A stretch of 64,000 bases of DNA from Sphingomonas sediminicola (GTDB taxonomy: Bacteria; Pseudomonadota; Alphaproteobacteria; Sphingomonadales; Sphingomonadaceae), in the NCBI RefSeq assembly GCF_014489515.1, contig NZ_CP060782.1, positions 1,798,001 through 1,862,000 on the forward strand, in the 5' to 3' direction. The translations under genes were made by a program, and so were the position numbers. Within the stretch, counting starts at the first letter, position 1. Every line of letters starts with the position of its first letter. This document shows positions 47,916 through 57,460 of the stretch, piece after piece. The notes under the pieces were generated by a model that was not told the DNA's origin, searched no databases, and worked only from the letters and a program-made list of their open reading frames with translations.

Positions 47916-47940
47916 CAAACTTTCCTGGGGGTGGGTGAAG

Positions 47941-47973
47941 AGGCGGGGCGCCGAAAATGCGCTCCGCCTTTTT
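47941..47973 (+). terminator. Intrinsic terminator after ctrA
   Basis: AGGCGGGGCGC (47941-47951) pairs with GCGCTCCGCCT (47959-47969), 11 pairs with one G-T, loop CGAAAAT, then TTTTT. It is a strong terminator for ctrA and ends just before the stop of the converging PAS gene. Confidence 0.88.
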
Positions 47974-47976
47974 CAT

Positions 47977-48459
47977 TCAGGCGATCCGCTTCAGCCCGTG
48001 CAGGCGGACCGCCCTACCCTCTTCGCAGACAGGCGCCCCGACCAGCCGCATCCAACGGCGTCCATCCGTTACCGAATTGATTTCCACATCCAGCGTGAAA
48101 CCGCGGCGATGCTTGATCGCATGTGCCCGCAATCGCTCCATCGCGGCTCGCGATTCTTCGCAGTAGAGCGCCACGATTTCGTCGCGGCTAATCTTCGCAT
48201 TACGAGGCAGGCCGAAGATGTCATAGACCCCGCCCGACCAGATCAGGCTGTTGTTGGACAGATCGCATTCCCAGAGGCCGGCGTGATGAAGCGCGAGCGT
48301 TCCCACCTGCGCCGGCTCAATGATGTCAGTGACGGCGCTGCTTAGGACGCAGCCAAGGTCGAAATGGCGCGCCTGCTCGAAAATCGGCCAGCTATGGTGG
48401 AGAGCCAGCGGCTCCGTGCGCTTCAACTTCGAGGCTCGCCTGTCCTGGGTTCGGCCCAT
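47977..48459 (-). CDS. PAS-domain protein
   Basis: A 160-residue protein. After an N-terminal stretch with two histidines in LALHHSWPIF, a single PAS fold is visible: GLWECDLSNNSLIWSGGVYDIFGLP (first strands), EIVALYCEESRAAMERLRAHAIKHRRGFTLDVEI and GRRWMRLVGAPVCEEGRAVRLHGLKRIA (PAC-like end). There is no kinase, GGDEF or DNA-binding domain, so it may sense a ligand and act through a partner. It is convergent with ctrA, which may be coincidence. Confidence 0.8.
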   Translation of the reverse strand: MGRTQDRRASKLKRTEPLALHHSWPIFEQARHFDLGCVLSSAVTDIIEPAQVGTLALHHAGLWECDLSNNSLIWSGGVYDIFGLPRNAKISRDEIVALYCEESRAAMERLRAHAIKHRRGFTLDVEINSVTDGRRWMRLVGAPVCEEGRAVRLHGLKRIA

Positions 48460-48567
48460 TCACTAGGCCGAACGGGTTAACAGCCACTTGCGGAAAAGCC
48501 CCGCGCACGGACCTTAACTCGACCAAGCAGTAACAGCGCGAGAGTTCAGTCCGTTCTGGACGATTTG

Positions 48568-48604
48568 AGGCGTTGATCAGCAGGCGCTTGCACTCGCCGC
48601 GGAT
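48568..48604 (+). repeat. Direct repeat, copy A: duplicated 3' end of bpt
   Basis: This 37-base segment matches 48903-48939 at 35 of 37 positions; only two adjacent bases near its middle differ. Copy B is the real end of the bpt gene (encoding [11 protein letters not shown]). Copy A can be read as RGECKRLLINA in an open frame that has no start or other similarity, so it is a relic. Confidence 0.85.
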
Positions 48605-48617
48605 GCGCGGCAGCTCT

Positions 48618-48842
48618 TCATACCTGCTTCGACCAGCGACGTAGAAGCACACCGGTCAAGACTAAGGTCGATCCGAGTCCGATGAAAACCAAATTGAAAA
48701 GCACGAATTGGCTGTCCGAGACTGGCTGACCCGTGTTCTTATCCGGAAACGGTATTCCGAAGATGAAATGGGCTATCGAGAATCCTAAGCCGAACAAGAG
48801 GAAGACTGATCCAACGTCGACAAATCGACGGGACAATCGCAA
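48618..48842 (-). CDS. Small membrane protein in a lower-GC segment
   Basis: A 74-residue protein with two hydrophobic helices (FVDVGSVFLLFGLGFSIAHFI and FVLFNLVFIGLGSTLVLTGVLL) joined by a polar loop (FPDKNTGQPVSDSQ), and a basic end RRWSKQV. I do not recognise the family. Base composition differs from its neighbours: by hand count 28 of 60 bases are G/C at 48661-48720 and 30 of 60 at 48781-48840, against 41 of 60 at 48901-48960. It lies between two copies of a 37-base repeat, which suggests acquisition. It may be real but unneeded. Confidence 0.55.
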   Translation of the reverse strand: MRLSRRFVDVGSVFLLFGLGFSIAHFIFGIPFPDKNTGQPVSDSQFVLFNLVFIGLGSTLVLTGVLLRRWSKQV

Positions 48843-48900
48843 GCCTTTCGATCGAGCAAATCCGAAGTACTCTAACAGATCGAAAATCAGGAGCCCCTCT

Positions 48901-49719
48901 TCAGGCGTTGATCAGCAGGCGCTTGCGTTCGCCGCGGATCGGGAGCGACAGCTGCTCGGGAAGCGCATTGGCCACTTCCGCTTCGGCCTCTTCCATCCGC
49001 CGCCACCCGTCACGACCCAGCCGTTCGAGCGGGCGGAAGCGCGTCTTGTAGGCCATGCGCGGCGACCCCTCGACCCAGTAGCCGAGATAGACATAGGGCA
49101 GGCTCGCCCTCGCCGCGCGGATAATGTGATCGAGGATAATGTACGTGCCGAGGCCTTTGCGAGATCCCGGTCCGACATCAAAGAAGCTGTAGATCATCGA
49201 CAGGCCGTCACCCTGCTGGTCAGACAGACAGGCGCCGACCAACTTGCCAGGCCTCCCGCCCTTCGACGGCTCGCGATATTCGACGAGGTAGGTGCGGACA
49301 GGTGTCTGCTCGACCATGTCGGCAAAGTCGCTCTCGTCCATTTCGGCCATGCCCCCACCCGGATGACGGATCTCCAGATAACGCTGCAGCAACTCGTACT
49401 GCTCCTGTGTCGTCCAGGGCTTGCAGGCGGTGACCTCGAGATCGGCATGCTTGCGCAGCATCTTGCGCTGCGTCGCATTGGGCGTGAATTCCGCTGCAAG
49501 CACGCGCACCGACACGCATGCGGAGCAATCGATGCAGCTTGGACGATAAGCGACCGACTGGCTGCGGCGGAATCCAATCCGCCCGAGCGCTTCGTTGAGC
49601 TCGCCGGCATGGCGGCCCGACAATTCCGTAAAGACCTTCCGCTCGACCTTGCCCGGCAAATACGGACACGGCGACGGATTGGTCACGAAGAACTTCGGGA
49701 ACCGGAACGGTGCGCTCAA
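48901..49719 (-). CDS. bpt: Aspartate/glutamate leucyltransferase (Bpt; arginyltransferase family)
   Basis: A 272-residue aminoacyl-tRNA-protein transferase that adds leucine to N-terminal Asp or Glu, marking proteins for ClpS/ClpAP degradation. [24 protein letters not shown] and [24 protein letters not shown] with its cysteine cluster are diagnostic, as is [24 protein letters not shown] near the C-terminus. The 3' end is duplicated at 48568-48604. It lies 131 bp after ilvA; that gap holds a small hairpin (CCCTC/GAGGG, 49788-49802) that might terminate ilvA transcripts. Confidence 0.94.
   Translation of the reverse strand: MSAPFRFPKFFVTNPSPCPYLPGKVERKVFTELSGRHAGELNEALGRIGFRRSQSVAYRPSCIDCSACVSVRVLAAEFTPNATQRKMLRKHADLEVTACKPWTTQEQYELLQRYLEIRHPGGGMAEMDESDFADMVEQTPVRTYLVEYREPSKGGRPGKLVGACLSDQQGDGLSMIYSFFDVGPGSRKGLGTYIILDHIIRAARASLPYVYLGYWVEGSPRMAYKTRFRPLERLGRDGWRRMEEAEAEVANALPEQLSLPIRGERKRLLINA
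48903..48939 (+). repeat. Direct repeat, copy B: 3' end of bpt
   Basis: This is the functional copy, inside the last codons of bpt; copy A is at 48568-48604. The two copies are in the same orientation and 335 bp apart start to start. The intervening DNA holds the lower-GC small membrane gene. Confidence 0.85.
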
Positions 49720-49850
49720 GCGGACTCGCCTCCCAGATGGTTACGCAACACTTTATGCGACTGGTAAACGTCGATGAAAAGAGTTTGCCCTCGAAAAGAG
49801 GGTTAACGATAGCGCTGTCCGGAGTGGGAAACTCGGTGAATTAACGCAGG

Positions 49851-51092
49851 TTAGTCGAGAGACGCCCGTTCAACGTCGAAACCCGCGGATTCCAGCCGTT
49901 TCACGACATCATCGATCGCTTCGGCGTCCCTCGCCTCACACTCGACTTCGATCACTGTGTCCTTCGCAGGGAGGCGTGTGAAAATGCGGCTGTGGTTGAT
50001 CTCGATGATATTGACGCCCGCTTCGTGAAACTTGGCAGTGATCGCGGCCAACGCTCCAGGACGGTCCTGGGCGGCGACGCGAAGCCGCGCAATGCGACCG
50101 CAACGGACGAGGTCGCGTACCAGAACATTGGCGAGCAAATGCGTGTCGATGTTCCCGCCGCAAAGCACCGTGCCGACCTTCTTGCCGGCATAACGCTTCG
50201 GGTCTCCAAGCATCGCTGCCAGCCCTGCGGCGCCCGCCCCTTCGACAACGCTCTTTTCGATGGCGACCAGCATTGCAACCGCTCGCTCGAGATCCCGCTC
50301 CTCGACAAGCCGGACCTCGACTCCGAGGTCTTTCAGGATTCTGCTCGTCAGCTCGCCAGGCTTCTTGACTGCGATGCCTTCCGCGAGCGTGTCGCCGCCG
50401 GACGGCATGTTGCAGCCCTCGATCGAGCATTTCATCGAGGGATAAAGCTCCGCCTCGACCCCAATCAACTCGATGTCCGGTTTCAAAGCGCGGGCGGCAA
50501 TGCCGATGCCCGACATGATCCCGCCTCCGCCAATCGGGATTACCAACGTGTCGAGCCCAGGCGCGTCCTCGAGCATTTCCAGCGCGATCGTGCCCTGGCC
50601 CGCAATGATCTGCCGGTCGTCGAACGCGTGGATAAACACGAAGCCCTCTTCGGCTTCCAGCTCGCGCGCCTTCACGAAGGCGTCGTCGACACTGGTTCCG
50701 TGAAGGATGACCTTCGCGCCGTGGCCTTCGGTCTGGGTCACTTTGATCGTCGGGGTCGACACCGGCATGACGATCGTCACCGGAATGCCTAGCCTCTTGC
50801 CATGATAGGCGACCGCTTGTGCGTGATTGCCCGCCGACGCAGCGATGACTCCGCGCGCCCTTTCTTCGGGAGTAAGCTGCAGCAGTTTGTTGAGCGCGCC
50901 GCGTTCCTTGTACGCCGCGGTGAACTGCAGATTCTCGAACTTCAGCCAGACCTCGGCACCAATGATCTCGCTGAGCGTGCGGCTCTTGAGCATCGGGGTG
51001 CGCACGACGGCGCCTTCGATGCGCTCGGCGGCGGCGCGGATGTCATCGATGGTGGGAGGCTGAACGCTTGAGGCCTGCAACATGGGCCGCAT
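49851..51092 (-). CDS. ilvA: Threonine ammonia-lyase (threonine deaminase), with ACT domain
   Basis: A 413-residue PLP enzyme that makes 2-oxobutanoate from threonine. The PLP lysine lies in FENLQFTAAYKERGALNKL, phosphate binding in IPIGGGGIMSGIGIA, and GVIAASAGNHAQAVAYHGKRLGI is the substrate loop. A single C-terminal ACT domain (VAAQDRPGALAAITAKFHEAGVNIIEINH) follows, which suggests the shorter tdcB/ilvA hybrid class rather than the two-ACT biosynthetic form; valine or isoleucine feedback is uncertain. The ATG at 51092 has GAAGG upstream; 51083 is an alternative. Confidence 0.93.
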   Translation of the reverse strand: MRPMLQASSVQPPTIDDIRAAAERIEGAVVRTPMLKSRTLSEIIGAEVWLKFENLQFTAAYKERGALNKLLQLTPEERARGVIAASAGNHAQAVAYHGKRLGIPVTIVMPVSTPTIKVTQTEGHGAKVILHGTSVDDAFVKARELEAEEGFVFIHAFDDRQIIAGQGTIALEMLEDAPGLDTLVIPIGGGGIMSGIGIAARALKPDIELIGVEAELYPSMKCSIEGCNMPSGGDTLAEGIAVKKPGELTSRILKDLGVEVRLVEERDLERAVAMLVAIEKSVVEGAGAAGLAAMLGDPKRYAGKKVGTVLCGGNIDTHLLANVLVRDLVRCGRIARLRVAAQDRPGALAAITAKFHEAGVNIIEINHSRIFTRLPAKDTVIEVECEARDAEAIDDVVKRLESAGFDVERASLD

Positions 51093-51135
51093 CGCTAGAC
51101 CTTCCGCGCCTTCGGAACAATGCTATGCCGCGCTG

Positions 51136-52821
51136 ATGCGCAAAGCCCTTCTCGCCGCGCTCGCGGTGCTCCTGTCCTCACCGGCGCTCGCCGACACCCT
51201 CATCGACAACGCCCGCGGGATTCAGGTCGGACCGGATGGCCAATTGCAGCGGTTCAGGGCGCTGGTCGTCAACGACAAGGGCAAGGTCGTGCAGGTCCTT
51301 CGGGACGAACAGGATGCGGTCATGCCGATCGCGCGGCGCGTCGATGTCGGCGGGCGCACTCTCCTGCCAGGTCTGATCGATGCGCACGGCCATGTGGTAG
51401 ATTCGCCGGGCGGCGACATGGGGCTGGGTCTGATGATCCTCCAGCTCGACCTTAACGGCACGTCGTCGATCGCCGACCTGCAAAAAAGGCTGGCGGCCTA
51501 CGCCAAGGCCAATCCTGGGACAGGCTGGATAGTTGGACGCGGCTGGAACCAAGAGTTGTGGCCGGACAAACGGTTTCCAACGGCCGCCGACCTGGATGCC
51601 GTGGTTCCGGGCCGCCCCGTCATGCTCGCGCGAGTGGACGGGCATGCAGTGATAGCCAATTCGGCTGCGCTCAAGACTGCCGGAGTCACGTCCGCCGCCC
51701 GCGATCCTCAGGGCGGGAAGATCGAGCGCGGCGCGAAGTCTGAGCCCACGGGCCTTCTCGTCGACAACGCGATCGCACTTGTCGCCAGCCATGTTCCTCA
51801 GCCGACCACGGAAATGATGGATCGCGGGCTGGAGGCAGCACAGGAATTCCTGCTCTCGAATGGAATCACGGCTGTTGCCGATATGGGCACGGCGAGAAGC
51901 AGCTGGGACGCGATGCAGCGCCTGGGCGCCGCAGGAAAGCTTCGAATGCGGATCATAGCCTATGCCGACGGCTCGCAGCCGCTTGCGAACGAACGCCCGA
52001 CCGAATGGCAATATGACGACCGGCTGCGGATGGTCGGTTTCAAGCTTTACGCCGATGGAGCGCTTGGGTCGCGCGGGGCATGGCTGAAGCTTCCCTATGC
52101 CGACAAGCCGGACACGAGCGGACTGCAGTTCCTCAAGAATGCAGAGCTCTTGGCGAAAGCCGATGAAGCGGCGAGCCGCGGCTTCCAAATCGCGGTTCAC
52201 GCGATCGGTGATGCCGCCAACGCTCAGGTCATCTCCGCCTACGAGCAGCTTTCGAGAAACTACGGCAAAGATCGGCGCTGGCGGATCGAGCATTTTCAGA
52301 TTGCGGATCCGGCCGACATCCCGCGCCTGGCGCCTGCGGGGATCATCGCCTCGATGCAGCCGACCCACCAAACCAGCGACCGGCTCATGGCTGAAAAGCG
52401 TCTCGGACCGGATCGTCTCAGGGGCGCTTATGCGTGGCAGTCGGTAATCAAGTCCGGCGCGCGGATCGCCTTCGGTTCCGACTTCCCTGTGGAATCGCCC
52501 AACCCTTTCCCAGGACTTTCCGCTGCGGTCAGCCGTCAGGACATAAACGGCCAGCCGCAAGGTGGATGGATTCCGGAAGAGCGCGTCAGCTTTGAGCAGG
52601 CCTTATCGGGCTTCACTCGAGACGCTGCCTATGCGGGATTTGCAGAGCAGAAGATCGGCGCGCTTGAGCCCGGCAAATGGGCCGACTTCATTATTGTCGA
52701 CCGCGACATCAGTGCTTCCGATCCGCAGGACCTCGCTCGGACACAGGTCCTGGAAACCTGGGTCGCGGGGAAAAAGGTCTGGTCGCGCGCTAGCGGCGAG
52801 GCTGGCGAGCGCGGGAAATGA
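51136..52821 (+). CDS. Secreted YtcJ-like amidohydrolase
   Basis: A 561-residue protein with a signal peptide (MRKALLAALAVLLSSPALA) and the amidohydrolase fold of the YtcJ/NfdA (N-substituted formamide deformylase-like) group. Motifs are LLPGLIDAHGHVVD, FKLYADGALGSRGAWL (KLY with metal Lys), IAVHAIGDAANAQVI, RIEHFQIA and FGSDFPVESPNPF. Substrate unknown. It is a different family from the two amidohydrolases near 35-39 kb. Its end overlaps the converging DsbD gene by 32 bp. Confidence 0.9.
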   Translation: MRKALLAALAVLLSSPALADTLIDNARGIQVGPDGQLQRFRALVVNDKGKVVQVLRDEQDAVMPIARRVDVGGRTLLPGLIDAHGHVVDSPGGDMGLGLMILQLDLNGTSSIADLQKRLAAYAKANPGTGWIVGRGWNQELWPDKRFPTAADLDAVVPGRPVMLARVDGHAVIANSAALKTAGVTSAARDPQGGKIERGAKSEPTGLLVDNAIALVASHVPQPTTEMMDRGLEAAQEFLLSNGITAVADMGTARSSWDAMQRLGAAGKLRMRIIAYADGSQPLANERPTEWQYDDRLRMVGFKLYADGALGSRGAWLKLPYADKPDTSGLQFLKNAELLAKADEAASRGFQIAVHAIGDAANAQVISAYEQLSRNYGKDRRWRIEHFQIADPADIPRLAPAGIIASMQPTHQTSDRLMAEKRLGPDRLRGAYAWQSVIKSGARIAFGSDFPVESPNPFPGLSAAVSRQDINGQPQGGWIPEERVSFEQALSGFTRDAAYAGFAEQKIGALEPGKWADFIIVDRDISASDPQDLARTQVLETWVAGKKVWSRASGEAGERGK

Positions 52822-54770
52822 GCATCGACGGCGTAAGAATCTGAGGCAGTTCCTCGGCATCGCGGCCGGGTTCGTACCAAAGGTAAAGCGGCACCCCCGC
52901 GCGGCCTCGGTTCTCCAGGAATCGCGTGATCTCCGGATCGCCGTTGGTCCAGTCGCCTACCAAAGTCTCCACGCCAGCCGCCTTGAACGCGTCCTGCACT
53001 TCCGCGCGGTCGATCGCAGCCGCCTCGTTTGCTTTGCACGTCAGGCACCAGTCGGCGGTGAAATAGACGAATACGGGTTTTCCCTGCTTGAGCTCGTCGA
53101 CGACCGCCTGCTCGCTCCATTTCGCGGCGCCTGCAGGGACGCTCGTTCCGCTAACCGACCGAGCAGGTATGAGCGCGACAAACGTCCCTGCGGCCGCAAT
53201 CAGGAGCAGGCCAACGAGCCATGCTCCCATCTTCTGCTCTCGCTGCATCTTCCCGATGAAAAGCAGAGATCCAACGACGACGAAGATTGCCCCGGCCGCG
53301 AGCCAGAGCCCTTGTGTGCCGGTCTGACGATATAGCAGCCACACGCAGGCAAGGGCCGTGAGGGCCATCGGAATGGACAGGATGCGCTGGAACTTCTGCA
53401 TCCAAGGTCCCGGCTTTGGCAGCAGCTTCCTGAGTGACGGAGCGAACGCCACCAGCAGGAACGGCAGCGCGAGCCCAAAGCCGAGTGCAGCAAAGACGAG
53501 CACCGCGCCTTCGATTGGCAGAAGCAGCGCCGTTCCCAGCGCGGCGCCCAGGAATGGTCCAGCGCAGGGTGTTGCGACAAAAGCCGCCAGCGCGCCGGTC
53601 GCGAATCCGCCTGCCGGCTGCATCCGACCTCCGAGCACTGGCAATTCAAACAGGCCCGCGAGGTTTGCCGTGATTGCCGTCGCCAGAAGCAGGAGCAGCA
53701 TAACTGTCCGCGGGTCCTGCAGCTGGAACGCCCAGCCCGCCTCCGCTCCAGCAGCACGGATGGCTAGCAGGGCGACGCCCAACGCTCCCGTGCCGACGAT
53801 CGCGCCCAGAGTGTAGGCAAGCGCATCCCGCCTCGCCTCGCGTTCGTGCCCGCCGCTTTTCGCGAGGTGCAAAGCCTTGAGCGCGAGGATCGGAAAGACG
53901 CACGGCATCAGATTGAGGAGCAATCCGCCTGCGATCGCGCCGAGTACCGCCCAAAGAATTGCGTTCGTGCCGGTCTCACCGAGCGCCCGTCCCCCGTCGG
54001 CACGTCGCCGGGCACGGCGTGCAACTCCAGCCCTTGCCGTCTCCGAGAGCCAGCACACCCGCGAAGTCCTTCGGCTCGCCCGACCGGCGCGGCAGCTCGG
54101 CAATCAGCAGGTCATCCAGCCGCCGGAAGTGCTGCCTGGCCGCATAATCCACCGGGCCGTCAGCCGCAGGGAACAGATAAGGCTCCTCAACCGCGACGTC
54201 CCGCGGCAGCGGCACGGCCACGCGCAGCTTGTCGCCGGCGATCTCGAATTTGGCCGGAGTCACCAGCGCGCGCGGGAGTGCTCGACGCCATTCGTCGAAC
54301 TGTGCCCGATAGTCTGGCGGGCCGGTTCCGACGACCACTTCGGTCGCCATCGTCCCGTTTTCCGGAACGCAAATCTTGTCGGTGCAGGCGAGCCAGAGCG
54401 CGCTCGCGCGCACCGGAATCACGCCTTTCGCGTCCTTCGGGACTTTCAGCCGGACGAGCACGGCATAATCATGTTCGTAGACGTAGTTCATGATGCCAGC
54501 GATGCTCAGCCGGCCCGGCACCGGATAGCGCAACGGCCCGACCGAATAGCCTGGCGGGAGCTCCCATTTGACCGACATCGGCAGGCCGGCGTCGCCCGGG
54601 TTGAGCCAGTAACCGTGCCAGCCCGGCTGCGTCCGCATCTCGATCGCAAGCTCGACCTCGCCACCGGGCTGTACCGGACCTTCGGCGACGAGTTGCGGCT
54701 CGATTCCGCGCGCCTGCGCAATCGCCGGAGCGAACAGGAGCATGAGCAGGATCAGCAGGCGCCGGACCAT
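52790..54770 (-). CDS. dsbD: Thiol:disulfide interchange protein DsbD (two frameshifts near 54027-54033 and 53986-53995)
   Basis: Moves reducing power from cytoplasmic thioredoxin to the periplasm. The N-terminal periplasmic domain, after a signal peptide, has WLACTDKICVPENG. The membrane core has NLMPCVFPILALKAL and FVATPCAGPFLGAALG with the two redox cysteines. The C-terminal thioredoxin-like domain has VYFTADWCLTCKANEAAAI. The first frame ends after DGKG; restoring one base near 54031-54033 and one near 53986-53988 carries it through LELHAVPGDVPTGDGALGETG into the core. The repaired length is 660. It belongs to the larger DsbD/ScsB type. Confidence 0.9.
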
Positions 54771-54881
54771 CACCCAATCCGGTACAGACGAACCGCTTGA
54801 GTGCAAGTGTTGCGAGGAGTCGCAATGGTTCGGCTTCTCGGCTAGCAATTGAGCCGTGATTTAATTCGGAGATTTGGTCGA

Positions 54882-56741
54882 ATGCGCTTCGCTAGGGCAA
54901 TCTGGAAGCTGTTGGTCGGCGTCAAGGACGTCCTCGTCCTGATCTTCATGCTGATGTTCTTCGGTCTGCTCTACACCGGGCTGTCGGCAAAGCCGACGCC
55001 GGTCTCGGACGGAGTACTTGCGCTCGATCTCAACGGCGCCGTGGTCGAACAACCTTCCAAGGCCCAGCTCTCGGAAGTCTTCGCTGGAGGCGACCGCGCC
55101 CAGGAATATCGCCTTCGCGACCTGCTCGCCGTGCTGAGGAGCGCGAAGTCCGATGACCGCGTGAAAGCGGTCGCGCTCGATCTCGACGGCTTCACCGGGG
55201 GCGGTCAGACGACCCTTACGGACTTGTCCAACGCGATCCGCGACGTCCGCCAGTCCGGCAAGCCCGTGCTCGCCTACGCGACCGGCTACACCGACGACGG
55301 TTACCAGCTCGCTTCAGCGGCATCCGAAATCTGGCTGAACCCGCTCGGCCTGGTCGGGATCACTGGCCCCGGAGGACAGCGGCTTTACTACAAGGGCCTG
55401 CTCGACAAGCTTGGCGTCAATGCGCACGTCTATCGCGTCGGCACTTACAAGGCGGCCGTAGAGCCCTTCATCCGCAACGACATGTCGCCAGAAGCGGAGC
55501 AGAACGCCCAGGCGCTCGGCAATGCACTTCTCGAAACCTGGCTCGAGGGCGTTTCCAAGAACCGGCCCAAGGCGCAGGTTGCCTCCTACATCCGCGATAC
55601 CGCTGGTGCGGTGCAGGCGGCCGGCGGAGATCTCGCGAAGGCCGCACTCAACGCCGGGCTCGTCGACAAGCTGGCCGAACGTCAGGACTTCGAGAAGCGC
55701 CTCGCCCAGCTGGGCGGCGAGGACGACAACTCCCTTGGCGGATACAAGAGAATCAAGCTGGCCGATTATGCGCGCGACGCACTCAGTGAAATGAAGCGTG
55801 GCCCGATCGGAGTCGTCACCGTCGCCGGCATGATCGTCGACGGCAAGGCTTCCCCCGGAACTGCGGGCGGCGACAGCATTGCGCAGCTGATCGAAAGCGG
55901 TCTGGCCGATAACGACCTCAAAGCTCTTGTCGTGCGTGTCGACAGCCCCGGCGGCTCGGTCCTCGCGTCCGAGCGCATCCGGCAGGCGATCCTCGAAGCC
56001 AAGCGTCGCAAGCTCCCCGTCGTCGTATCGATGGGCAGCGTCGCGGCGTCGGGCGGCTACTGGGTCTCCACCCCGGCCGACTTCATCTACGCCGAGCCGT
56101 CGACCATCACCGGCTCGATCGGCGTGTTCGGGATCCTCCCAAGCTTCGAAGGCACTCGCGCCAAGCTTGGTCTCGGCGCCGACGGCATCAAGACGACCCC
56201 GCTCTCGGGTGAGCCGGACGTCTGGAACGGCCCATCACCCGAGGCGGAAGAGCTTCTGCAGACCGGTGTCGATTCCATCTACGGCCGCTTCCTCGGCATC
56301 GTCGCCCAGTCGCGGCGCAAGTCTCCCCAGGAAATCGACCGCATCGCGCAGGGCCGGGTCTGGGACGGCGGAACGGCCCACCAGATCGGACTCGTCGACG
56401 GTTTCGGGGGAATGGACGAGGCTATCGCCAAGGCCGCCCAGCTCGCAAAGCTCGGCGACGAACGCGGTGTCACCTATTTGGAGCGCCCGCCGAGCTTCAA
56501 GGAGCAGCTGCTGGAAATGCTCGCCTCGCAGGACCGCGACGAAGGCGCCTCGCCGGCTGACGGCTTCGCTTTCCTCGGCAATGGCCAACTGAGGCTTGCG
56601 GAAGCGATGGCTGACCTCCGCTCGATCCTCGCAGGGCCGAGCATCCAGGTCCGCTGCCTCGAATGCCCGTCTGTCGCTCCGGCTCGTGTCGAAAAGCGGG
56701 ACGTGGGCTTCCTGGCGGCGCTGAGCGACTGGCTGTTTTGA
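54882..56741 (+). CDS. sppA: Signal peptide peptidase SppA (67 kDa type)
   Basis: A 619-residue inner-membrane protease that degrades cleaved signal peptides. An N-terminal membrane helix (VLVLIFMLMFFGLLYTGLSA) is followed by two tandem crotonase-like S49 domains. The first holds the catalytic Lys region VYRVGTYKAAVEPFIRN; the second holds VVRVDSPGGSVLASERIRQA and the nucleophile Ser in VVSMGSVAASGGYW. The ATG at 54882 gives MRFARAIWKLLVGVKD; an in-frame TTG at 54849 would add 11 residues. It ends five bases from the converging PepSY gene. Confidence 0.93.
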   Translation: MRFARAIWKLLVGVKDVLVLIFMLMFFGLLYTGLSAKPTPVSDGVLALDLNGAVVEQPSKAQLSEVFAGGDRAQEYRLRDLLAVLRSAKSDDRVKAVALDLDGFTGGGQTTLTDLSNAIRDVRQSGKPVLAYATGYTDDGYQLASAASEIWLNPLGLVGITGPGGQRLYYKGLLDKLGVNAHVYRVGTYKAAVEPFIRNDMSPEAEQNAQALGNALLETWLEGVSKNRPKAQVASYIRDTAGAVQAAGGDLAKAALNAGLVDKLAERQDFEKRLAQLGGEDDNSLGGYKRIKLADYARDALSEMKRGPIGVVTVAGMIVDGKASPGTAGGDSIAQLIESGLADNDLKALVVRVDSPGGSVLASERIRQAILEAKRRKLPVVVSMGSVAASGGYWVSTPADFIYAEPSTITGSIGVFGILPSFEGTRAKLGLGADGIKTTPLSGEPDVWNGPSPEAEELLQTGVDSIYGRFLGIVAQSRRKSPQEIDRIAQGRVWDGGTAHQIGLVDGFGGMDEAIAKAAQLAKLGDERGVTYLERPPSFKEQLLEMLASQDRDEGASPADGFAFLGNGQLRLAEAMADLRSILAGPSIQVRCLECPSVAPARVEKRDVGFLAALSDWLF

Positions 56742-56746
56742 GGCTC

Positions 56747-57442
56747 TCAGCCCCGACCGTTTGACGCCGCCTTCCGGCGCCGGATCGTCATGGGCAGGAC
56801 AATGGTGCCGAGAACGGCCATCGCCAGCGCGACGATGCCGAAGCCGATCACGAACGGATTGTGTGTATCCTCGCGGGTCTGCGGGTCCATGATGTGGAGA
56901 CCCCACATCAGGTCGTAGAAGCGCCACCAGCGGGTCCGCGTCGCCGCGACCTGGCCGGTGCTCGAGTCGACGTAGAAGCGCGTTCCGTCATCCATCTCGA
57001 TCTTCCACGCGTCGATAGGGCGGCGAAGGTCGAGCGGCGGATTGTCGGCGCTCGTGCGCGTGACGAACTGCACCCTGGCCTTGCCGGTATAGCGGGCCTC
57101 GACTTCGCGCGTCGCATCGCTCGCCGAGAGCGCGGGCAAAAGCAGACCTGTCTTGGGATCTGCGATCCGCGTCTTGCCGTCGGGTAGCTTGATAACCCAG
57201 CGCGGACCGTCTGCTCTCTGCTCAAGCGTCAGCGAAGACAGCGGAACGCCGGCAACCATCGGCGGGATCGGCGTTCCTGCCAGCCTGATCGGCTCCGCTT
57301 CCCGAAGCAATCCGCTCCCACGCACATCCTCGATCGGCCGGGCGACCATGATGAGCCCGGACACCACCCACAGGAGCATAGGAATTGCGGCAACCCAGCC
57401 CAGCCAGATGTGCCAGCGCCGAAACTGGACGCGAAGTTTCAC
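56747..57442 (-). CDS. PepSY-domain membrane protein
   Basis: A 231-residue protein with an N-terminal helix (RRWHIWLGWVAAIPMLLWVVSGLIM) and a C-terminal helix (FVIGFGIVALAMAVLGTIVLPM). The periplasmic middle carries PepSY-like repeats (WVIKLPDGKTRIADPKTGLLL and WKIEMDDGTRFYVDSSTGQVAA). Two histidines in the helices, HIWLGW and GLHIMDP, recall heme-ligating PepSY proteins of ferric-reductase type, but I cannot show heme binding. It follows the lipoprotein gene (57461-58093) after 18 bases. Confidence 0.83.
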   Translation of the reverse strand: MKLRVQFRRWHIWLGWVAAIPMLLWVVSGLIMVARPIEDVRGSGLLREAEPIRLAGTPIPPMVAGVPLSSLTLEQRADGPRWVIKLPDGKTRIADPKTGLLLPALSASDATREVEARYTGKARVQFVTRTSADNPPLDLRRPIDAWKIEMDDGTRFYVDSSTGQVAATRTRWWRFYDLMWGLHIMDPQTREDTHNPFVIGFGIVALAMAVLGTIVLPMTIRRRKAASNGRG

Positions 57443-57460
57443 TCATTTGTCCTTCTGCTG

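Noticed and set aside
48392..48652. An open frame ending in a copy of the Bpt C-terminus
   Set aside because: It has no domain or clear start; the Bpt-like residues come from the 37-base repeat, so it is a relic, not a gene.
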